Notes under the pieces: generated by a model
What the model saw: only the letters and a program-made list of their open reading frames with translations
Database searches by the model: none
Told to the model about the DNA's origin: nothing
Made by a program: the position numbers and the translations under genes
Shown: piece after piece, positions 41,881-52,852 of the stretch
Layout of the letters: each line of letters opens with the position of its first letter
Numbering within the stretch: the stretch's first letter is position 1
Assembly: GCA_944472135.2 (NCBI GenBank)
Contig: OX235262.1
Span: 28,381,362 to 28,445,361, forward strand
Length of the DNA stretch: 64,000 nt
Origin: Trichobilharzia regenti
Lineage: Eukaryota; Platyhelminthes; Trematoda; Strigeidida; Schistosomatidae
Reading direction: 5' to 3'

Positions 41881-44800
41881 ATGGAACTAATAGTAGTTCT
41901 ATTAGAAACTTGCTGTGTAATGAATTTTCCAGAGAATCTTTGATGGGACATAGTGCTGTTCCCAGAAATAGGACCTTATGCGGAGATCTGAGAATTATGT
42001 TGTCTGAATCCCTTATTGCTCACATTTACCTAGATATGTGTTTTTTTCTACTGTGTTCCACGATATACTCGACACATTTTGTTGCATTGTATCGCATTTA
42101 ATATATCCATATCAGCTGTAGAGTGACGTTTATTCTAAAGTGTTTAAACTTCTACATGCTGGTTACCATTGACTGAGTTTATTGGCACGCATTGTGGGCA
42201 ATTAAATTTTAATTGGGGTATTGATGTGATTTTGCATCTATATATTCTCTCCATACCACCGCTAGTGTAAGAAAAAAGCTGTAAGTATTATATTCTCCCT
42301 TCACTAGTTAGCTCGGTGTAAAGTTTAGCTCGATGGGTCAACTAAGGGATCAGCAAGTTATGTGGTCAAGTCTCGAGTCTAGCAGAATATATGCTTATAC
42401 AGTCGTGAGCATCAATTATGGTTAAAACCAATAGCAAAACGACCTCAAAGCCGTTCGAGCACAGCAATCAACTGGTCGCCAAGTACATGTAACAGCCGAA
42501 AGAGGAGAAATAGGTGGTGAAGCATCGAACGAGCCATCGTAGGGATGGGTAGCGAATGAACCCGGACATAATCTGCGAATAACCGAGAGGAAGATTAATG
42601 AGGAGTGCAAAAACAGGCGAGGAAGATTTCACTAAATACTGAAGAAGAGAGTACAGGAAAGAGAGACCACACGACACTTCAATTAACCAGGCAGTTCTTG
42701 ATCTCCATAAAGCCGTTGAAAGGCAATAATAATTTATATTTCATATAAACATATAAATTCACATGAAAATGCATGCCATTTTTTACAGGCACGATCAAGT
42801 ATGATATAGTCTCAAATCGTGGATTGTCTACAATTTAATAATGTTTCAGCAGTTAAATATTGGATATATATATAAATACACTCATTGTCTGAACCAGGCC
42901 TTATAGTTATTGAATTGTACATTTGTCGTCCAGGTTACGCGGGAAAATCGACTTCCTTTCGTTTTCATCCCGTAGTTGCAGGCATACGATAACCAACCAA
43001 TACGTTTACAACGTTTACAAGGGAGTGAAAGCTGTTTTAGAAAAGCTAAAGTGCTAAGGTAAATCATTAAAGCGTAATAAAATAAGTAAGTGCAATATAT
43101 CATTAATAAATACATTTATATAGGAAATAGAATGGGAAAGTAATTAATCCCTAGGCTGACAACATTCATTTGCGATGTATAATGCTACCCATATATGTCT
43201 TACTATCATGATGTCCACTTTGGGCATTAGTACAATTATTTTCAAGCCAGTTGTTTTTATTTCCTACCTTGTCTATTTGGTGCACAACCGTGCCCTACAG
43301 AGAATAAGTCTAATCAAATTCATAAGGAGCTATAAAATGTTAGGTTTAATGGAATATAATGAGGATCAAGTAAAGACGTTATTAGAAAATGAGTGAAATA
43401 AGACATTGTGAGGTGGTATATAAGGATCCGACAATGGACAGCAAGTTAATTTATGAGTTGCCCCATAAATCTGTGCAGATCCCGCGTGGTCGCATCTCAA
43501 CAATAGGCTGAGTGAATGGTATATATTTAAAGGCAGAGGCATGATCTGTCTAGGCGTTCATTATTATCTTTTTCAAGATAAAGATCTAAGCCCTCATAAA
43601 AATCAGAAAAGTCTCGAGCCATCAAATTGAATATTGCTGTTCTCGCAGAATCGGGCGATTCACTTTAGTGACCACCACCATATCTACCGATCAGCTAGCG
43701 CCACCCTCCCTACTTTTTTGATGTTAGGCTTTGAGACTATGATTATTATGGCTACCGCAATATATTGCTTGGTACCAGACATGTTCGTACCTCATATCCC
43801 ATCCCCCTAGCCTTCTTAATAAGTGTTTCCAATAGGTCTCCACGTACATCTTTATGAACATTTCATATATGTGTACGTGCGTCCTAATAAACAGATTACT
43901 TTATAAGAAGTTAAGAACTTAAAGAATAAAAAGAATAGGTTTTGTGAATAGTGGAGCAAGATTCAGCAGAACACTACAGTTAGGGTTCAATGTAGGTAGT
44001 GTGAACTGAAGGTAAGATTGGCTGGCAGGACTTAGTGTACTAAATTATCATGACAGTCTTGTATATAGTAAACATTTGGCATTGCAAAGTAACCTGTCTA
44101 ACACATATTGTAAAAGATATTAACACCGAATCAGAAAATTTGAGCATTTGGTTAACAATACTGCAGAAGGGTAGTTAGTCTTACAGGGAGCCGTAAAGTA
44201 AATCAGACTATATATGATAATAGTGTGATCAATATTGTAATTCGTATTATCAAAGAATACATTAGGCTCAATAACTGAGTGTCATAAGGGAAACAAGCGT
44301 GGTAAAGCAAGAGAACCTTTGCTGCATAAATATTTTAATCATTTTAAGTATTTTAATAACAATCTAATTTCAAGAATTAAGCATGCGTAATTATAAGCGT
44401 CATAATATTAGTATATACATATGTAAAATGATAAAAGGTGCGGTTGCTATTATAATTATTTCCAGGGTTACTTTTGCCAACATTATGAATTTTAGAAAAT
44501 TATTTGAAAATGGGTAACTGTTGACTGAAGATAGTCAGTTCAACTCAATAATAGTGCAGTGTATTATGCTAATAATATAAGTATATTTGCAAAATATTAA
44601 AAGATATGGTTGCTAGTGTAATGGTTTTCGGAAACAATTATACTGACGAACTTATTGAAGATTACAGTGAAGAGGAAACCAGTGAGTTAGTTAAACGGTT
44701 ACTGTGCAGTTAGTAGTTAAAACGTCTTTAAAAGCAAAAGGCAGAAGAGTTTTGAGTACCGGAGCAAATTAAGTCATATTCTACTGAGTTGAGTGTAGTG

Positions 44801-45060
44801 GATAGTGGTACGATTGGGGATAAGGGTAGGTTGAATGAACTTGGGGAAAATGGTTGGTTGGTTGAGTTTGTTATTGCTAGGTTTTCCTGGCCACTTTTCA
44901 TATGGCATGCTTTAGACATTACAAAGTACCAGTTTGCTTATATTATGGAAGAACTATCACAACTAATTTGGGATTATACATCCAGGAAATTATAGATAGT
45001 CTTACGAGTTTGTAAACCCGATTGAAGAAATATCGATAGGATCTCTAGTAAGCTGAATAA
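41880..45060. other. AT-rich intergenic stretch, no recognised gene
   Basis: Small frames only, none with domain-like composition. A more GC-balanced block at 42420-42720 may be a repeat fragment, but I could not assign it. No tRNA or rRNA seen. Confidence 0.6.
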
Positions 45061-45067
45061 CCGAACC

Positions 45068-46840
45068 TTAGGTAAAGGCATGTGGGAGAGATTGGGTTGG
45101 TTTTATCACGTTATAGATGAGGTACGGTTGCCGGGGCAAATGAGTTTCCTCAAATTGGGGTATTGCACTGGGGTCTGTAGTACTAAAGCTAGTTGAGCGG
45201 CCCATATGGATAAAGTATGGATAAGTAGACCGAAGCTCTTTTGTTGGCAGGAACTCGTTAAGTAGACGCTGGAATTCAGTAGGAGATCGGCAACTACGTA
45301 CAGTAAGTGGAAGTTCGTTCCATAATGCACTGTACTGTATTTTAAAGAAACGTGATCGCAGTTTTGTCCGGAACCGGCTTATGGATAGAGTATTTTCATG
45401 ATTCCTAAGAGTATATATGGGTAAATTGTTGAAAGCTATTGGATTACTGCTTTTGATGTAGCCGTGTAAAAGGCGAAAGAGGAATGTAAGGTTGAGTTTC
45501 AGGCGCCTTAACCAAAGTGGCTGAAGTCCATACATTTTGCACCTATCAGCGTAAGTCAGTCCTTCATGTTTGTATAATAGGCGTCGAGTAAAACTTCGCT
45601 GAATATTTTCAATACGAACCCTGTCATACCCATGCATGAAACCGAAGACAATTGTGCAGTATTCAAGTACTGGACGAACCATGACTTTGTATAAAAGGAC
45701 TTTAGCCTCATTTGTGTACATTTTTCGATGTAACAAGCCTGTGAGTCTTCGGCATTTAGAAACAAGTGCTTTTGCGTACTGACTGAATGTTAAGTTTTGT
45801 GAGTAGGTAACTCCCAGGTCTTTTATGGAACTGAGGGTTTGGAGAAAAGAGTTACCTAGGTGTAACCTGAAATTCGGATGGGAGTTATTGAAATATAGGA
45901 CACCACATTTATCAGAATTGAATGGCAGTTGCCAGTCATTGCTCCAGTTATGTAACCTATCCAGATCATCTTGAATATGTGTGAATCCTTCGTTTAGTGT
46001 AGAATGGGGGAAGCTGTATACAATCTTTAAGTCGTCAGCAAAGAGGTATGGGGTACCATGCTTGATTACGCTGCAGATGTCGTTAATGTAGATTACGAAA
46101 AGCAGTGGACCTAGTACACTACCCTGAATCACTCCACTTCGTATAGGTCTGGGTGACGAGTAATTATTTGCAAATTTCACAACTTGGGAACGATCTTCCA
46201 AGAAAGAAATGAGCCAGGATAACAAGGGGTCTTGGAACCCGTACGACTTTAGCTTAAGGATTAGTCTCTTGTGTGGGACTTTATCAAAGGCTTTTTGAAG
46301 TCAAAGAAGAGAGTTGCGACATACAAACCATGATCACGCTTAGCGTAGTAACATCAAAGTAGTCAAGTAGGCAGGTGGAGCATGATCGATTTTTCAAGAA
46401 GCCGTGTTGTGCTGGAGTAAACACTTTGTGAAGGTGGAGGTATGAAGCAATATCTTGCCCTATAACCTTTTCCATAACCCTGGAAACTACTGACGTGATA
46501 TTAATCGGTCGGTAGTTTTCGATTTTAGAAGTTGGTCCTTGTTTGTGCCTAGGGGTTATAAACGACAGTTTCCAGCATTCTGGGTAACTGCCATTATTTA
46601 AGGACAGAATGAAAAACTTTAGTAGGATAATGGGTATATCCTCACCACCTCTTTTCAACAAGATAGATGGAATTCCATCGGGCCCAGCGTTATATGATGT
46701 CCGGAGGGATGCTATAGCGGAGGAAATCTTTTTTGGGTGAATGTTATATTACCCAAAAAGTGATTTGGTATTGTCGGAACTTCAAGACTATCTACTGTTT
46801 CTTCGATAGCTAGAAAAGTGGGAGCTGAATAACTCATATC
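45068..46840 (-). pseudogene. Reverse transcriptase domain of the CR1-like ORF2
   Basis: RT motifs in order: ENYRPINITSVVSRVMEKVI (46550-46480), HGFLKNRSCSTCLLD, then a frame change near 46300, SGVIQGSVLGPLLFVIYIND (46130-46070), catalytic LFADDLKIVYS (46030), WQLPFNSDKCGVLYF, and the C-terminal VRPVLEYCTIVFG and RNHENTLSISRFRTK. Stop at 45068. The lesions are one frameshift and a break near 46700; the remainder is well kept, so the copy is fairly young. Confidence 0.9.
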
Positions 46841-48020
46841 TCCTGCGGGTCTTCGTGTAGTTTTTCTCCATCTAGTAATAAGTTAGGGATACTTATTCTG
46901 TTGTTGTTGATTCGCGACTTAATTAACTTAACTAATGCCTCTGTATTATCAGGTCGTGAGTGGAGGATGCGTTCTAGTTTGATGGACTCAGATAACTGAT
47001 TAGATTTGTATGAATCATAAGTTTGTCTGAGTGTAATGAGTGATGAAAAGTCATTACATCTGTAGAATTGCCTAGCATGCTTACGCAGTCGGTTTCGAAT
47101 CTTTACGGGGATGAAGTCGGGCTGTTTAGGCCTCCTTTTCACAAGTCTTACTGGAGCGATGAAGTCATGTGCAAATCCTAGGTTCTCATAGAGTAATTTG
47201 TTTGTCTCTATAGCCGAGCTGCACGTAAAGTATGGCTCCCAGTCTAGGGTGCATATGTATGGTTTCAGTTCATCCCACTCAGCATGTCTGTAACCCCTGA
47301 GTAATACTTTGTTGGCGTTTATTGTCGAACTCATGCTAGTGCAAATATTAAATGTACCGAATACTACTCTGTGGTCGCTGCCAGGAAACTCTTTAACTAC
47401 TCGAAGGGTAGTGGGGATGATACCATTAGTGAAAACTAGATCTAAAATCTTAGATAGCCTGGTAGGATACTGTACGTGTTGTTGCCATTCTTTTGTTTCT
47501 ATTATGTTGATAAATTCATTGTACCGTTTTGGTGAGGAAAGTGGTTGCCAGACTACATCGGGCATATTAAAGTCCCCACAAATAATTTTAGCCGTGTGAG
47601 GTAGTGAAGTGGCGTAAGCGAACGTGCTAGCAAGCTTCATATCACCTTCAACAGTTGAGCATGGGGGATGATAGATGCAACCTATAAGATAGGAACTGGA
47701 GTGAGACAGCTTTAGGATAGCCCAGACTGAATCGTTATCTGTGATGAGCTCTGGGTAGAAGCACTGTGTGGCGTTAATATCAGACCTGATATACATAGCA
47801 CATCCTCCTCCTCTGCCATAGATTCTGTCACCTCTGAATACATAATAGTTGTCGATAGAAATATCTTTATCGCAAATCTGAGGAGTGCACCATGTCTCAG
47901 TAATCATTATGAGGGACGGGTTGCAAATTAAGGATAATGTCGTGAAGTCGAACATTTTGTCGAGTAAGGAGCGAGCATTGATGAGACAGAATGAGAGAGA
48001 GTTAGGGGTGACGGTGAAAT
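46834..48020 (-). pseudogene. Endonuclease domain of the CR1-like ORF2
   Basis: Apurinic/apyrimidinic-type endonuclease: SFCLINARSLLDKM start (about 48000), IMITETW with its catalytic Glu, GRGGGCAMYIRSD, GCIYHPPC, IICGDFNMPDVVW (Asp and Asn of the active site), and the C-terminal FPGSDHRVVFGTF with the SDH motif. All catalytic motifs are present. The frame runs from 47955 to a TGA at 46834; reading continues beyond it towards the RT, so the stop is probably a point mutation. Confidence 0.88.
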
Positions 48021-48697
48021 CGCATATATATTTAAAAAGTTATCTTCAAGGTTTATGGCGTCTGGAGCAGATTGTTTGATGGGTGCTAACTTAGATGGTG
48101 GCAACTTACTAGCAGTGCTGGAAAAGTGCCCCACACCAGTATCAGCACAGAAAAATGTGCTATCGTTGGTTACCCTGGCGGGTGTGAGGTGTTCATAATA
48201 CCGTGGCTCCAATGCATCACCCTCCCATCTGGTGATAAGTGGCTTGACAGTATGTCTGCTATTTGCGTCAATATTGAGGCTGAAATTTCGTGTGGGCTGG
48301 GAAAATTTAGATTGGATGGGGGGAGGTAGGTACCCCTTGCGGATAGTATGCTGGAGTAAAGTCACGTGTATTGCGGTTATGGCTAATATTTTCTGTGCTT
48401 AAGTTATTTTCGTAGATATTAGTCCATCGATGGCCTTGGGTGGTCTGTATACGGTGGTTTTCGGGGATGTGGTGAGTCAGAAGGCCACCTTTAGGAAACA
48501 AGCCTAGCCCACTTGTTCCTTGCTGTATAGGTCCCTGGATCAAACTTTTGTCTATATTAGACATAGATTGGAGGGTTGTGTCGGGGTGGATGTATGCCTG
48601 CCCGTCAGGCTTCGACTTATTTTTAGGGTGCCCAGATATATAGCGTCTGTTGTGTCTATCGGACGAAGATTTATTCGATGTTGGATGAATCGGCGGG

Positions 48698-49055
48698 TGT
48701 CAGTCACGTCTCGTAAACCGTCAATGCCCAACTCTTGCTACGCTGGGACTCACGCTGTTCCTTGAAGTTTCTCAGAAACGCTTAGTAATAACGGACGCGA
48801 AAACCAAAACGCCGATTGGCTACTCGAGAATTCTTTATTGTAACACCAACATATAAAAATGTTATCATTAAGGTCTGTGAACAAATATTACAATAATAAA
48901 TCACAATATTACTTCTGACGGTTTACTGCTGACTTCTTTCTGAACAGCGACCGATGAGACGATGACTGTCGTATTGATGCCTCCGCGAAAATTGGGGAAG
49001 TTGATTTTGAGCAAACAACCATGAATTGATCGTTCAATCTTCAACTACATTGACA
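48698..49055 (-). mobile_element. Solo LTR of the BEL-type family, with 5-bp target duplication
   Basis: 358 bp reading TGTCAATGTAGTTGAAG to CGTGACTGACA on the minus strand. Homologous over its length to the LTRs at 55221-55590 and 63403-63969. Flanked by GCGGG at 48693-48697 and 49056-49060. A 5-bp duplication fits BEL/Pao integrases. It inserted into ORF1 of the CR1-like element, and LTR-LTR recombination then removed the body. Confidence 0.9.
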
Positions 49056-49847
49056 GCGGGTCACCTCTCTTTTCATTAACGCTATACTTATGGTGGGTCA
49101 GTGGTATGATTGCAGTTGCTTAAGTTAGTGTTATTTGGTTTGCTGCTGAGAAACCTATCAGTGACGGGTTTGAGTACAGGTATTCTGGACGGCAGGGTTG
49201 TTTTACTTCGTTTTATATGCTCACTAGTCTGAGTGCTACTCGGGGAGTTTATATTTAATGCTACATGCTCGAGCTTAGCCCTTTGCGTAACATTGGTAGT
49301 GGTATTAGCGGGTGATGGTGATGTGTCTAGCGAGCATAACTCTAAAGATACATCTAAGTCTATGACCATAGTTGCTTCACTGTTGAGTTTACTAGGTAAA
49401 GCTTTATTATTTAAGAGTATTTCGTTTTCATGTGTGTTTGTAGCATTAGGTTTACTTAAATGTAAGGTGAGAGAGTCTTTCGTGGGACATTTTGCAGTTA
49501 CGTATGTTTTTGCGACACTTGGTACACTTGCGCGGCTACGTCTTTGACATGGCGTTAGGTCATGGGCAAGTTTAATGTTACCATAAGGTGTGGATGAACT
49601 AATTAACTTATTTGACGACTAAAATTTCCCAGCATCATTAGGACTAATGAATTTAAACAGCACAGGGCAAGTATACTTTCATGATTTTTTCCTGAGTCTG
49701 GTTAGGTAGCAATTCACTGATGGCATGCCATACGCTTGGAGACATGTCACTTTGATTTTGTCCAGAGGCATCCTATCAGGTAGACTGTAAGCGAGAACGT
49801 TGTACGAGGACATGATTCGTTTAGTAACTTCACTGGCTATAAAGTCT

Positions 49848-50054
49848 GTGCGTCGGTGGCACAGTGGTTAGGACTCTCGCCGACCATGCACATGGTCCGG
49901 GGTTCGAGCCCACGCCGGCGCACACCTGATATCTACGGTCGGCCTGCGAAATTTGGGCTACCGATATCCATGCTGAAAATTCCATACTTGTACCAAAAAT
50001 ACAGTGTGGAATCAAGCTGTAAATCAAAAATAAAAAAATAAAAATAAAAAAAAA
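49848..50054 (+). mobile_element. tRNA-derived SINE (short family)
   Basis: GTGCGTCGGTGGCACAGTGG head (A box), GGGTTCGAGCCC B box, body and A-rich tail (AAAATAAAAATAAAA-type). Disrupts ORF1 of the CR1-like element. Confidence 0.88.
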
Positions 50055-50351
50055 CACGCTCAGATTTCAGCAGACCTTCCGGATTAGCATCATGAGTTGG
50101 GTTGCAAAGAGGCAGTAGTGGCTTAATGGTGTTTATATTCTCATTTAATTCCTTCACAGAGTTTCCTAGAGAAATAAGGTCCAGCTTATTTTGTTCGGCA
50201 GTTGCATGTGCCTCTGATAACAAATCGGGCACAATGAATTCGGGGACATTGTTGAGGCTACGTGGAACGCACAGTGATGTACGTATCTTCTTAGCTGAGT
50301 GACCTAAACTATTCTTACGAATGGAAAGTACTCGTTTATTACGTTGTGACA

Positions 50352-50811
50352 TTGATGAAAACTAATCAATACAGTTTAAAGTTTAAGCCGACCTAAATCG
50401 AAAACGGGTATATGGAAAAATAATATATCGAGCGGATATACAGATTAAGTACTACTATGGATACGATGTGGAGTTTTATTGCTTATAAATGAACAATAAA
50501 TTTACAAAGTATTAAACCGTAAAATACAGAGCACATAGAAACCAATTATCCTGAGAATTGATCCTGATATGTAAACCACAAAATAATGAACTTCTCTATA
50601 ATCTCCTTTTCTGTGACGTTGTTCTAAAGTTACAATAAGGAGGATGAGCCCTGCGAAAGGGTGGATCCAAACTTGATAACTGGCGGTGATATATCTGCGT
50701 AATTGGAAGCTAGGGTAGCGGCCAATATAAGTTATAGTTGAGGAGTGGTATTTTATCCAATACCATATTCCAGAAATCGGTAAAAATATATCCACGTTAT
50801 GGGGAGAGATT
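50352..50811. other. Unassigned sequence between CR1-like element and solo LTR
   Basis: About 460 bp, probably including the 5' UTR of the CR1-like element at the left edge. Nothing further recognised. Confidence 0.5.
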
Positions 50812-51166
50812 GTAACGTCCGATCAGAATCGCGCGCTGCTGGTAGTGGGGAGTGCGGAAGTAATGATCTGAGGAACAGGTTAGTTAGGCCCTTGAACGAC
50901 CTTGAGCTCGATTACAGCTGGCTTCGACTAGAAATAACCCACACAATTGAAGTGTAACCGACTGTCTTGCCAGACTTGATTCCTGGCCAAACTATCTGCT
51001 GACCATTTAGCCTGACTCCTGTAAATTATTTTCCAGGCTGATCTTGACACTATCCTCGAAAAATAGAGTTCTCTATCTACGAGTCATATTTTACCACGTT
51101 AAGTCTGCTGTGATTGGTTGTTGAATCAGCCTTGTACATATTTTCTCACGGCCTGATCTCACCACA
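50811..51166 (-). mobile_element. Solo LTR, gypsy family of the 57964 element (diverged)
   Basis: Plus strand TGTAACGTCC to CACCACA, 356 bp, similar mainly in its last 100 bases to the LTRs at 57964 and 62154. The first part is diverged, so this may be a subfamily. No clear target duplication. It abuts the ~194-bp repeat at 51168. Confidence 0.7.
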
Positions 51167-51167
51167 A

Positions 51168-51570
51168 CACCAGTACGCCTGCAACCCCTCTCAGGTTGAC
51201 GATTGTAAGTTGTGGAATGTCCGGACGTAAACAATATTAACCAACAATTACATTAAACGAAACCCACCCAATTACTTAACACAAACAAATGTACAATCAA
51301 TACATCAAATGTGGTGGATTCTGGCATGACAAACTACCCTTGAAGAACTGTAGGACTTACAGCAGTACGCCTACATTCCTTCTCGGGTTGATGATCCAAG
51401 TGAAAGTCGTCCGGACACACCAAAGATACCAAAAGATAGATGAAAGATGAAACCAATTCAGTATATACAACATGAATATATGTACAAAATCACACACCAA
51501 GCACGTTGGGCTGCTCATTGATGCGCTACCCTTTGAAGAATTATTGGAATTATCGCGGTACGTTCAACGT
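51168..51570 (-). repeat. ~194-bp repeat units, inverted relative to the 57.7-kb array
   Basis: Two units start near 51172 and 51362 with CAGTACGCCT. They are the reverse complement of the units at 57715-57963 and 62510-62700, including TTGTCAACC/GGTTGA and GTCCGGAC elements. This may be the tail of a second, inverted copy of the BEL-derived element. Confidence 0.7.
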
Positions 51571-51682
51571 TTGCGTTACATTCTTACTTGATTCGTTACA
51601 TAAAATTTATCTTGTTGTAATACTTGCACAAGTACTATACCACTTCCATACCTGTAACCATTAACTCCCATTTCTAATAGTT

Positions 51683-52852
51683 ATGATTAGTCAAAGTAAA
51701 AAGCAACGAATCCAATCCCCTGTAAAACTGGCGTCTAATTTAACGTCCTTGATTGCTACATCAAGCAACACACCCCCTACAAACGGCTATAGTGAGTCAC
51801 ATAACTCACTTGTATGCCGTGAGAGTCGAGCTGAAACTGAGGATAAAACTGTACTGACAGCCAGTATTAGCACTACTCCTAAAAATTCAGTACCCTCTGC
51901 TCATACAGAACTCCTCCCTTCACCTTATGTGCTTATGGAGAAACTCCAGCCACCAAGCTCTTTTTCAGTACTATCTTCAGAAATAGAACTTCTAAAGTTG
52001 TCTATAGGAGAACTTAAGGCTGAGTTAAGGCAAATAAAAGACAGTAAGTCAGTAAATGCTGGAAACATCGAAACCGATACCGAGATATCCAAATTATCAG
52101 ATCAGATCAGCGATATCAGACCGCAGGTCTGTGAACTGACACCTCCAACTATCCTCATGAAAACTGTAAACCTTAACAAGCTTGACACAGAATCGGTAAC
52201 TAAGGTAGATAACCTCATTAATTTTGTTACCACAGAAGTAACAAAACGACTCGACGCGAAACTGAGTGCTATTGTCTACAACGTTCCGGACAATGAGGCA
52301 CTAAAAAAGGTACAGTGCCTCTTACTTAGTGAGGTGAAAATGCCTAACTCCAAGACTAAGTGTTATAGGCTGAAGAAGAGTCAGCATGAAAAGTGTTGTC
52401 CTATTCGTTTTCAGTTCGAAACACCGGCAGAGACCAGAAAATTCATCCACTCCCAACACACCCTATCGCAAGCCAGAAACTACAAACATCTGAAGGTCGG
52501 GGTGGACGAAACAGTCATAGAAAGGCGCGCATACAACTATCTCGCTAAGACTAATTGTGAAATAGGTAATAGGACATTGCAAGCAGCCATTATTCCCAAC
52601 CCTGTGAAAGATACAGTAGACCCCACCGCATCACCCCTCTCAAAACACACAGAATTATCCCATCAGAGTGCGACACCAGCCGAAAGGCCACTAGACTGTA
52701 ACCATATAAATAATAAAACCATATCACGCATCACCGCAGAATCTAAAATGCCACTAAATAACCCCAGAAAAAAGTCGAAACCCCCCGAAATTCGACATTG
52801 TCCTCTCCTAGCCATAGCTCCATTGCTAAAGGTAAGGAAAATATGCCCCTAA
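51683..52852 (+). CDS. ORF1 of a CR1-like non-LTR element
   Basis: An intact 389-codon frame. The N-terminal third is Ser/Thr-rich. A coiled-coil-like helix, LSSEIELLKLSIGELKAELR, sits near residues 98-117, then SDQISDIRPQVCEL. An RRM-like segment at about 185-260 includes LSAIVYNVPD and CCPIRFQFETPAETRKFIHS. This layout (coiled coil plus RNA-binding fold) is that of L1/CR1 ORF1 chaperones. It overlaps the downstream frame by about 55 bp. It is the best-kept ORF of this element, whose ORF2 is damaged. Confidence 0.78.
   Translation: MISQSKKQRIQSPVKLASNLTSLIATSSNTPPTNGYSESHNSLVCRESRAETEDKTVLTASISTTPKNSVPSAHTELLPSPYVLMEKLQPPSSFSVLSSEIELLKLSIGELKAELRQIKDSKSVNAGNIETDTEISKLSDQISDIRPQVCELTPPTILMKTVNLNKLDTESVTKVDNLINFVTTEVTKRLDAKLSAIVYNVPDNEALKKVQCLLLSEVKMPNSKTKCYRLKKSQHEKCCPIRFQFETPAETRKFIHSQHTLSQARNYKHLKVGVDETVIERRAYNYLAKTNCEIGNRTLQAAIIPNPVKDTVDPTASPLSKHTELSHQSATPAERPLDCNHINNKTISRITAESKMPLNNPRKKSKPPEIRHCPLLAIAPLLKVRKICP

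Larger units (their letters stand above)
45068..50352 (-). mobile_element. CR1-like non-LTR retrotransposon with nested insertions
   Basis: ORF1 (50352 to about 48300), endonuclease (about 48020 to 46840) and RT (about 46840 to 45068) in canonical order on the minus strand. It is interrupted by a BEL-type solo LTR (48698-49055) and a SINE (49848-50054). A near-complete copy related to the plus-strand element at 51683-55220. 3' tail and target duplication not identified. Confidence 0.88.
48300..50352 (-). pseudogene. ORF1 of the CR1-like element, split by insertions
   Basis: Begins MSQRNKRVLSIRKNSLGHS at 50352, with a coiled-coil-prone segment (LDLISLGNSVKELNENINTI). It is cut at about 50054 by a SINE, resumes (VIDLDVSLELCSLDTS, 49369), and is cut again by the LTR at 48698-49055. 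The 48300-48564 frame carries its C-terminal part. ORF1 proteins of this class bind RNA. Confidence 0.6.

Noticed and set aside
42422..42677. Coding-like block at 42.4-42.7 kb
   Set aside because: Overlapping frames without recognisable domain; possibly a repeat fragment, not enough to call a gene.
51168..51570. CRISPR-like array
   Set aside because: Units of ~194 bp with no short repeats or unique spacers, in a eukaryotic context; they belong to a transposon-linked tandem repeat.
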